A DNA stretch of 28,532 nt from NCBI GenBank assembly GCA_050012355.1, contig JBEKHI010000053.1, positions 1 to 28,532 of the forward strand, in the 5' to 3' direction. The stretch comes from JBEKHI01 sp050012355 (lineage in GTDB: Bacteria; Actinomycetota; Actinomycetes; Streptosporangiales; Streptosporangiaceae). A program made the translations under genes and the position numbers. Shown in pieces: positions 8,267 to 14,167 of this stretch (position 1 is its first letter; every line of letters begins with the position of its first letter). The notes under the pieces were generated by a model. That model did not search any database. It was not told the origin of the DNA and saw nothing but the letters and a program-made list of their open reading frames with translations.

Positions 8267-8749
8267 ATGGCCAACGACGAGGGACCTGCCGTACCCCAGC
8301 TGAGCCGTACCGAGCTGGTCGAGCTGTACGAGATCCGCAAGCTGCTCGAACCGGTCGCCACCGCGCGGGCCGCCAAGTCCGCGAGCGCCGAATCGATCCT
8401 GCGGGCCGTTGAGCTGGCCGCCATCATGGGCTCGGAAACGGAAGCATCTAGCTGGGCCGAGCACAACCTGCGGTTCCACGCCATTATCGAGGAGGCGGGC
8501 AGCAGCCCGAGGCTCGCCGAGATCCTGCGTAACCTGCGGGAGCTGTCCGCGCGCTACGTGGCGCACTCGATCCTCACCGAGCCAGAACGCGTCGCCCAGG
8601 CCAACGCCGAGCATGAGCAGATCCTGCGCGCGCTCGTGGACCGCGACCCCGAGGCGGCCGCGGACGCCGTGCTCAGGCACCTGAATGGCACGCTGCGGTG
8701 CCTGCTCACCGTCCGACAGGTCGGGGTCCCGCTCCGCGAACATCAATAA
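8267..8749 (+). CDS. Stand-alone FCD ligand-binding domain (GntR/FadR type, no HTH)
   Basis: The 160 residues match the FCD effector-binding domain of FadR-type GntR regulators, starting at LYEIRKLLEPVATARAA (residues 20-36), where that domain normally begins. The residues that usually hold a metal and a carboxylate ligand are present: Asn67, His71, His116 and His138. The winged-helix domain that should occupy about 70 residues before it is absent. The ATG has a good ribosome binding site (AGGAG, 8257-8261, five-base gap), and an in-frame stop at 8237-8239 rules out an N-terminal extension. Either the gene is a remnant of a regulator that lost its front end, or the protein works as a ligand sensor or dimerisation partner for a full GntR protein. 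It converges with the next gene, 30 bp away. Confidence 0.85.
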   Translation: MANDEGPAVPQLSRTELVELYEIRKLLEPVATARAAKSASAESILRAVELAAIMGSETEASSWAEHNLRFHAIIEEAGSSPRLAEILRNLRELSARYVAHSILTEPERVAQANAEHEQILRALVDRDPEAAADAVLRHLNGTLRCLLTVRQVGVPLREHQ

Positions 8750-8779
8750 TGATGATTGCATAGGCGTAATGATCTGGGG

Positions 8780-9604
8780 TCAGCCCGCGCTGGCGCCCGG
8801 TTCGTCGGCGGGGGAGAGCAGCCGGTCGAGCAGCACCGCCTCGGCCCGGTTGAGCTCATCGGTGACCGGCCTGCGCCGCGACCGCCGCTCGAGTTCCAGG
8901 TCACGCTGCGCCTCGCGGAGCTGCTGACGCAGCTTCATGTTCTCGGCGGTCAGCGTCCCGTGCCTGGTCCACGCGGTGGCCAGCTCGCGTTCGAGTCCCG
9001 CTACCGTTTCCTCGATCGCGGGGTCGGCGGCCAGCTGCGCTCCGGTCAGCTCGCCCGGGTTGGCGGACAGCCGCCGTACCACCTGGACGAGCAGCCGCCG
9101 GGCCAGCTCGTCGTAGTCGAACTCGGTGTCCGTGGGGAACACATCGGCCGAATCGGCTAGCCCGCCCCGGCCGAGCACGCTCGCCGAACCCGGCAGGCGG
9201 GTTCCGGTTCCGCGGCCGGCGCCGACCCGGCTCGTGCCCGCCCCGCGACTACGCCCGGTACCGTTTCCGCGCACTCCGCCGAGTCCGGAGGCGGCGTCCG
9301 CTCCGCCCTCTCGCTGCCGTTGCTCGCCCTGGGCCGTGAGCGTGATGCGGTAAGTCCGCTTGCCTCGTACCTCGCGCGCGATGAGCCCGTCCCGCTCCAT
9401 GCCGGACAGCAGCTGCGCGAAGGCGACACTCGAGCCCGGGTAATCGACGGCCTCGGCCAGCCTGGTGGATGCCATGCCGGTGTCGTCGGCGACATCGCTG
9501 ACCAGGGCCAGGTGCGAGATGATCTTGTCCCGGGTGCCAACCGCGCGCCGCCGGTAACCCGACCCCGCGCGCCTGGCCTTGCTTCCTGCCTTGGTGTCCC
9601 CCAC
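8780..9604 (-). CDS. Winged-helix protein with C-terminal coiled coil
   Basis: Residues about 22-98 look like a winged-helix domain. A helical segment (RDKIISHLALVSDVADDTG) is followed by TRLAEAVDYPGSSVAFAQLLSGMERDGLIARE and a wing, GKRTYRITLTAQGE. A Gly/Arg-rich linker of low complexity follows (about 103-150). Then come an acidic segment (PTDTEFDYDELARRLL) and a charged helix likely to form a coiled coil (about 195-250; AENMKLRQQLREAQRDLELERR). The layout suggests a DNA-binding protein that oligomerises through its tail. I cannot name the family or its target. The GTG start has a good ribosome binding site (complement of CTCTCCC at 9613-9619, about 8 bases away). Confidence 0.8.
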   Translation of the reverse strand: MGDTKAGSKARRAGSGYRRRAVGTRDKIISHLALVSDVADDTGMASTRLAEAVDYPGSSVAFAQLLSGMERDGLIAREVRGKRTYRITLTAQGEQRQREGGADAASGLGGVRGNGTGRSRGAGTSRVGAGRGTGTRLPGSASVLGRGGLADSADVFPTDTEFDYDELARRLLVQVVRRLSANPGELTGAQLAADPAIEETVAGLERELATAWTRHGTLTAENMKLRQQLREAQRDLELERRSRRRPVTDELNRAEAVLLDRLLSPADEPGASAG

Positions 9605-10017
9605 CTGAGCACACTCTCCCTAGACTGTGCAATCACGCCTGTCGGAACTGCGACGTACTCATGATAGTCAAGCTGGGCCGGCCGATAACACGGAGAGTGT
9701 TGGGCGCGAATGTCTCATTGGACGCATTCCCCGGTATACCGATGGCCCCGTTTCGCGTGTACCTATCCCGGTTGCGGGTAGCGGCTAGACCGAGCGCGGT
9801 GCGCCGTTCCTGACGGGGGGACCGATCCCGTCGCGGTTCGGCTCGTTTCGGCACCAATCATGAGTGGGGGCCTCAATGATGTTGTTAGCGGAATTGACCG
9901 GTCTTCACTTTAAGTGTTTATGTGGATACGATTAGTGACTAGAATTGTTGCAACACGCGCGGGCGCTCGCGCGTTTACCCTAGAAGACCGTCAGAATCAC
10001 TGACTAGCTGGGAGAAC
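9605..10017. other. 413-bp intergenic region between divergent genes
   Basis: No gene is visible in this stretch. It should hold the promoters of the winged-helix gene (-) and of the transporter (+). Moderately AT-rich DNA at 9875-9950 includes TTGACC at 9894-9899 with TTTATG 17 bp further on, a weak promoter candidate for the transporter. A small hairpin, ACGCGCG (9955-9961) / CGCGCGT (9968-9974) with a six-base loop, would lie in the transporter's leader. Neither has clear support beyond its pattern. Confidence 0.4.
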
Positions 10018-11028
10018 GTGGACGTAGACCCGTCGCTCGACTACGCGACCGCCCTGATCGCGGCGTTGCTGATCGGGACCGGCTTCGTGCTCCAGCAGCA
10101 TGCCGCCGAGCGGGAGCCGGACTCGCGGTTTCTGCGGGTAAAGCTGATCACCGACCTGCTGCGCAAGCCTCGCTGGCTGGCGGGCATGGTCTGCATGATC
10201 GTCGGGCAGATTCTCGCCGCTTGGTCGATCGGCCACCTTGAGCTGACGGTTGTCGAACCGCTGCTGACCACGAACCTGATCTTCGCGCTGGTGCTCGCGG
10301 TCCCGCTGTCCAGGCATCCGGTGACGCTCGCCGAGGTGGTCGGCGCGATCGTGTTGTGTACCGGGGTGGCTCTGCTGTCCGCGTCGCGATCGGCGCAGCC
10401 GATCGGCCTGTCGTTCGGCTCGTTCTCGCACTGGCCCGCCGCCGCGCTCATCGCGCTGATCGCGGCCATCCTGGTGCACTCCGGCATGCGAAGACGCGGC
10501 CCGCTGCGCGCCGGGCTGACCGGCGCGGGCGCGGGCCTGGTGTTCGGCATCCAGGACGCGCTGACCAGGCAGACCCTGGAGATCCTGCAGAGCAACTCGG
10601 TCAGCGCGCTGTTCACCAGCTGGTCCGCGTACGCGCTGGTCGGTGCGGGCGCGGTCGGCATCTGGCTGATGCAGTCCGCATTCAGCGCCGGGCCGCTTCA
10701 GTTTTCGCTGCCGTTGATCAGCGCCTGCGAGCCGCTGGCGGGCATCACGCTTGGCGTGCTGGTCTTCGGCGACCGGATCCAGGTCACGCCGGGTGTGCTG
10801 GCGATGGAAGCCAGCGGCCTCGCGGCGCTCGTCGCCGGCGTGATCCTGGTCGGCCGGTCCCCGGCCCTGTCCAGCCTCGGGCACCGGCATCACGACGACG
10901 AGAACCAGCCGCCGGATTCACCCGCGGACCCGGTAAGCCATCCGCCGGACGTCTCGGACAAAAACCCAGTAGCCCGGTTCATCCCAAAGATGAAACCCGC
11001 CAAACCCGCCCCCCAGCGGGACGCGTAA
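10018..11028 (+). CDS. DMT-superfamily membrane transporter (EamA/NIPA-like)
   Basis: Integral membrane protein of 336 residues with about nine or ten hydrophobic segments between residues 8 and 285 (for example ATALIAALLIGTGFVL, WLAGMVCMIVGQILAAWSI and LIALIAAILVHSG). It shows the internal two-half layout of drug/metabolite transporters. Phrases such as VVEPLLTTNLIFALVLAVPL and FSLPLISACEPLAGITLGVLVFGD are typical of actinobacterial EamA-like or NIPA-like members. Substrate and direction cannot be deduced. The C-terminal 50 residues are hydrophilic and Pro/His/Asp-rich, probably a cytoplasmic tail. GTG is the start, with GGGAG at 10010-10014 unusually close (three bases). It converges on the CtaG-like gene, with a palindromic repeat between them. 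Confidence 0.88.
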   Translation: MDVDPSLDYATALIAALLIGTGFVLQQHAAEREPDSRFLRVKLITDLLRKPRWLAGMVCMIVGQILAAWSIGHLELTVVEPLLTTNLIFALVLAVPLSRHPVTLAEVVGAIVLCTGVALLSASRSAQPIGLSFGSFSHWPAAALIALIAAILVHSGMRRRGPLRAGLTGAGAGLVFGIQDALTRQTLEILQSNSVSALFTSWSAYALVGAGAVGIWLMQSAFSAGPLQFSLPLISACEPLAGITLGVLVFGDRIQVTPGVLAMEASGLAALVAGVILVGRSPALSSLGHRHHDDENQPPDSPADPVSHPPDVSDKNPVARFIPKMKPAKPAPQRDA

Positions 11029-11064
11029 CGCGGGCCGCGCGGCCGCCGCCGCAGGCGCGGCAAC

Positions 11065-11124
11065 CCCATGGATGTCCCATCGCTGGCGCTATAGGCCCAT
11101 GGATGGGACATCCATGGGACAGCG
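11065..11124. repeat. Dispersed double-palindrome intergenic repeat, copy 3
   Basis: Unit one is CCCATGGATGTCCCATCG, followed by the core CTGGCGCTATAGG. Unit two is a perfect hairpin, with arms CCCATGGATG (11096-11105) and CATCCATGGG (11109-11118) around GGA. It has the same architecture as copies 1, 2 and 4. It occupies the gap between two convergent genes, where it could serve as a bidirectional terminator. Confidence 0.8.
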
Positions 11125-11183
11125 TAAGGCCCACAGCTTGGCGAAATATCCCCTTATGGAGGCTATTGCCTGGCTGGGCTGTT

Positions 11184-12203
11184 CTACTCGGCCCGAGGCG
11201 CGGGCGCCGGGATCGGCGGCGGGGGCGCACTCGTTGGCGCGCCGGTTGCCCAGCCGGTGCTGGCTCGCGAGCCGTGGCGCACGAAGTGGTCCAGCGCGGT
11301 GCCGATGCCGCCCTCGTCGGAGATCAGGTTCCGTACCGTCACGATCATCGTCGGAAGCGCCCAGAAGTCTCCGCATACCCAGAGGATGGCGGCACCGATC
11401 TGCTGGTCGGCGAACGGCGACAACGTCACGCCCGCGATGTGGTTATACGGCGCGTAGACGGATTTCGTCACGAAGATGGACAGCGCCATCGCGGTGAAGA
11501 TCATGACGACGTTCGTCCCGAGCAGCGCCCCCGCCCGGCCCAGCGGCTCCAACTGGCTCCGGAACGGCGGTGACGGAATGAACTGGAGCCAGAACAGCAC
11601 CCCCGCCGCGAAGAACGAGGAGTGCATCAGCCAGATGTGCACGTAGCCGTTGTCTTCGGCGAGGTCGAACAGTACGGGGATGTGCCAGCCGACCATGACC
11701 ACGTTGAACGTCACGATGGCCGGCCACGGCCGCAGGAAGAACCCGCCCACTGCCCGCAACGGACGCGACCACCCGCCCGTCATCACCCCGCGGGTCGCGG
11801 CCTGCCCGGAGCGTCCCGGCAGCCCGTCGAGCAACGGCTGCCACGGCGCGCCGGCCACCACCAGCGAGGGAGCCGCGAACATCAGCAGCAGGTGCTGGAT
11901 CATGTGCACGAAAAAGTAGTCATCCGCCCAGTAATCAATGGGGGATTCGACCGCGATCAGCAGTACGGCGAGCCCCGAGTAAAACCAGAGTGACCGGATC
12001 CGCCGTTGCCGGGTCCGGTCGGGCCGTGACCGCCGGGCGAGCCGCCGCAGCCCGATCTCATGCCACGCGACAACTACGGCGACCAGGATGAGGAACGGGT
12101 CAAATGACCAGTGCTGCAGGACGTAGTGCACAAGCCAACACCGTAACCCGCCCGCCAGCGGACGGCCAGATCCCGCCGTCAACATGAACAACTTGTCATT
12201 CAT
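11184..12203 (-). CDS. CtaG-like cytochrome c oxidase assembly membrane protein
   Basis: Multi-pass membrane protein of the Caa3_CtaG type, implicated in copper delivery or assembly of heme-copper oxidases. About seven hydrophobic segments carry the family's conserved histidines: HEIGLRRL, FFVHMIQHLLLMFAAPS, VGWHIPVLFDL, HIWLMHSSFFAAG, and a late segment with GAAILWVCGDFWALPTMI. The tail after about residue 305 is Ala/Pro-rich and probably disordered. ATG 12203 is the longest start, but no ribosome binding site is seen. GTG 12131, giving 315 residues and beginning just ahead of HWSFDPFLIL, is at least as likely. It is the last of three minus-strand genes after the disulfide-forming pair, which suits a role outside the membrane, though about 60 bp and a repeat separate it from them. 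Confidence 0.88.
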   Translation of the reverse strand: MNDKLFMLTAGSGRPLAGGLRCWLVHYVLQHWSFDPFLILVAVVVAWHEIGLRRLARRSRPDRTRQRRIRSLWFYSGLAVLLIAVESPIDYWADDYFFVHMIQHLLLMFAAPSLVVAGAPWQPLLDGLPGRSGQAATRGVMTGGWSRPLRAVGGFFLRPWPAIVTFNVVMVGWHIPVLFDLAEDNGYVHIWLMHSSFFAAGVLFWLQFIPSPPFRSQLEPLGRAGALLGTNVVMIFTAMALSIFVTKSVYAPYNHIAGVTLSPFADQQIGAAILWVCGDFWALPTMIVTVRNLISDEGGIGTALDHFVRHGSRASTGWATGAPTSAPPPPIPAPAPRAE

Positions 12204-12240
12204 AACGACGGGTGGCCACTCACCCAGCTACCCGCGCGAC

Positions 12241-12300
12241 CCCAGCGATGGGCGATCGATGGCGCTATAAGCCCAGCGGTGGGCCATCCATGGCGCTGGG
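12241..12300. repeat. Dispersed double-palindrome intergenic repeat, copy 4 (overlaps the VKOR 3' end)
   Basis: CCCAGCGATGGGCGATCGAT and CCCAGCGGTGGGCCATCCAT flank the core GGCGCTATAAG. It is the same two-unit layout as the other copies, with diverged arms. The VKOR stop codon (complement of CTA at 12265-12267) lies inside the core, so the last eleven or so VKOR codons are repeat DNA. Confidence 0.75.
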
Positions 12301-12942
12301 TAAGACGGCGGCGGCGGCGCGACGCGGCGCGGGGGCCAGGCCCCACAGCGCGGAGCTGACGGCGACCAGGGCGAAGATCAGGAAGGTGATGATGTGGACG
12401 CTGGTGCAGTACAGGCAGATTGCGCCAATCTGGAAGAGTTCGGCATAGACCAGGTACAGCACCATGCCGATCCCGGCGATCGCCGCTGCCAGCCGCAGCT
12501 TCGGCATCCACGCCCAGCGGGAATTCCAGGACCACGGCGACAAGATCGCCACCATGAACACGTAGAAGGCAAGCCCGGTCACCGCGACCGGGATCACCCC
12601 GAAGATCATCGACTGCGAACTCGTGGTCACCTCGCCGCAGTTGACGATCCCGGCCTTCTCATTGCAGCCCGCCAATGACGATGCGGTGTAGTGCGCGTAG
12701 GTGAGGTAGATCGAGACTCCGAGCCCGGCGAGGGCCAGCACGAAAGTCGCGATCTTCAGCCACGTCGGGGGACCGGCGGGTGTCTCCTCGACCGGCTCGA
12801 CGGCGGCCTGACGCCGCTGCTGGGCCTTGCTCGCCCCGGCGGACGCCCTGCTGGTGCCGCTGCGGCTCGACGAGCCGCGGGCCTCCGCTGGGCGGCCTGC
12901 CGGGACGGGCCGGTTGCGCGACCGGGTCTTGGAGCTAGCCAT
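12265..12942 (-). CDS. Vitamin K epoxide reductase (VKOR) family disulfide-forming protein
   Basis: Membrane oxidoreductase that re-oxidises a periplasmic-type thiol oxidase and passes electrons to a quinone; actinobacteria use it in place of DsbB. After a basic, low-complexity 60-residue N-terminus there are four hydrophobic segments (about 63-82, 113-133, 150-170 and 180-200). The four key cysteines are Cys93 and Cys102 in the loop (GIVNCGEV) and the CLYC active site, Cys176-Cys179. It lies 12 bp after the DUF929 gene and is probably translated from the same mRNA. That neighbour has a CPYC motif and is the natural partner. The C-terminus (about 215-225, SAMDGPPLGL) is encoded by an intergenic repeat and is unlikely to be conserved. 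Confidence 0.93.
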   Translation of the reverse strand: MASSKTRSRNRPVPAGRPAEARGSSSRSGTSRASAGASKAQQRRQAAVEPVEETPAGPPTWLKIATFVLALAGLGVSIYLTYAHYTASSLAGCNEKAGIVNCGEVTTSSQSMIFGVIPVAVTGLAFYVFMVAILSPWSWNSRWAWMPKLRLAAAIAGIGMVLYLVYAELFQIGAICLYCTSVHIITFLIFALVAVSSALWGLAPAPRRAAAAVLPSAMDGPPLGL

Positions 12943-12954
12943 GGCGGTAGCTTA

Positions 12955-13857
12955 CTAGATCCCGCTCTGAAGGCTAGTGATCGACGAGGTGCAGACGTCC
13001 GCAGGCTTGTCCCCGGTCAGCTTGCACAGCGCGGCGGTCATGTAGTTCGCCGTTCCGTCCACCGCCTTCGCGACCGAGTTCGAGGGGGTCTGCAGGTCGG
13101 TGGCGATCTGGCTCCAGGTCAGACCGGACAGTACCTGCGGGGTGTAGCTGGCGCCGATGACCAGGTACTGGTTGCCGAAGTCGACGAACGGGTACGAACC
13201 GGTGTCGGCGCTGGCGACGTAGGGGGGCGCGTCGTACTTGTCAAATAGCGCGCTCTCCGTGCTAGTCGGCTTCTGCAGCGCCTGCTCTTCCCGGTTCTCC
13301 TCTTCCACCGAGGAGAACGACACGTACGGGCTGCTGTATTTGGCGTCCACGAACGACCACGTCGAAGTGTTCGGGTAGTAGTCGGTGCTAGACGATTGCG
13401 CCGTCTGAAGCCCGGTGAACGTCCCGAACCTGCTGAGCGCGACGATCATGCCCCACCGCTCGAAACCGCAGTACGGGCAGTACAGGGCCCCGACGTACAG
13501 CATCTCCGGCTTGCCGTTCTCCATGAGCACGGCGGGGTTGCCCTGGGTCGACTGCGGCTTGGCATCCACCGAGCCCCCGCCCACCGACTCAAGGGTGGCG
13601 GCGGGGACCGAGGCCAGCTTGTCAACCACCTTGGTCAGCGAGCTACCGGACAGGCTGGTGGTCCCTGAATTATTTGAGGATCCCCCCGATGTCACCTTCA
13701 CGATGATGAAGACGGCAACGACCACCAGCACCACGAGAACGGACCCGCCGCCCAGAAGCAGCCGCCTGCGCTGCTCGGCCCGCTTGGCCGCCGCCCGCTG
13801 AGCGGCGACCCGCTGCTGGCGCGAGACGGATTGCTTCGTTCTGCTTGCCTTGCCCAT
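12955..13857 (-). CDS. DUF929 membrane-anchored thioredoxin-like protein
   Basis: Protein of 300 residues with a very basic cytoplasmic N-terminus (1-33), one membrane anchor (about 34-55), a Ser/Gly/Thr-rich linker and an extracytoplasmic domain. The domain has a thioredoxin-like active site, YVGALYCPYCGFERWG (Cys127, Cys130). Two more cysteines lie near the C-terminus (ALCKLTGDKPADVC). This fits DUF929, whose members resemble DsbA-like proteins. With the VKOR gene just downstream it would form an electron relay for disulfide formation in secreted proteins. Partnership is inferred from gene order and the cysteine motifs. The start ATG has AGGG five bases upstream. Confidence 0.9.
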   Translation of the reverse strand: MGKASRTKQSVSRQQRVAAQRAAAKRAEQRRRLLLGGGSVLVVLVVVAVFIIVKVTSGGSSNNSGTTSLSGSSLTKVVDKLASVPAATLESVGGGSVDAKPQSTQGNPAVLMENGKPEMLYVGALYCPYCGFERWGMIVALSRFGTFTGLQTAQSSSTDYYPNTSTWSFVDAKYSSPYVSFSSVEEENREEQALQKPTSTESALFDKYDAPPYVASADTGSYPFVDFGNQYLVIGASYTPQVLSGLTWSQIATDLQTPSNSVAKAVDGTANYMTAALCKLTGDKPADVCTSSITSLQSGI

Positions 13858-14167
13858 GACCGCCCTATCTCTACCGAAGAGTCCAGGGACATCCTAAGGC
13901 GCGCGCACGGATGCCGGGGACTGCACGGATGTGACGATCCGGTCACGGGTGGTAGTAACGACTGCTCAGCTGAATCTAGATGCCTATCTCAATTTTATCA
14001 CAATATCCCTTTGGAAGATAGTGTCCCGCCTCCCGTGCGTTCAACCCGCAGTATTCGGCAGTTGAACGATTGCGATTAACAATGGCGCCGAATGCTGGTG
14101 GCTAAACAATGGGACGATCGTGTTATCTTCGGGACAAAGTAGGCTCAGCAACCGGAGTGGAGGCCGC
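13858..14167. other. 310-bp divergent intergenic region upstream of the NRPS
   Basis: No gene is visible. The part next to the DUF929 gene holds two direct copies of GCACGGATG (13905-13913 and 13923-13931) and an inverted repeat, GTGAC-6-GTCAC (13931-13946). On the minus strand, TAGGAT (13896-13891) could be a -10 for the DUF929/VKOR genes. From about 13975 the DNA becomes AT-rich; the row 13981-14040 is 28 G/C out of 60. TATCTT at 14124-14129 is a weak -10 candidate for the NRPS. These patterns mark a likely control region, but the regulators are unknown. Confidence 0.45.
14154..14163 (+). promoter_or_regulatory. Ribosome binding site of the NRPS gene
   Basis: GGAGTGGAGG contains two Shine-Dalgarno-like cores and ends four bases before GTG 14168. 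It supports that GTG as the start of the NRPS frame. The conserved start of the first condensation domain (YELTSAQLNVW) follows only about eight residues later. Confidence 0.65.

Noticed and set aside
11072..11497. Short proteins beginning MSHRWRY...DGTSM and similar ones at other repeats
   Set aside because: Their start is the palindromic repeat itself; the same kind of peptide appears wherever the repeat occurs, so it is a product of the repeat sequence, not a gene family.
638..12300. CRISPR array formed by the palindromic units
   Set aside because: Copies are kilobases apart, have only two units each, diverge in sequence, and have no spacers of even length or cas genes.
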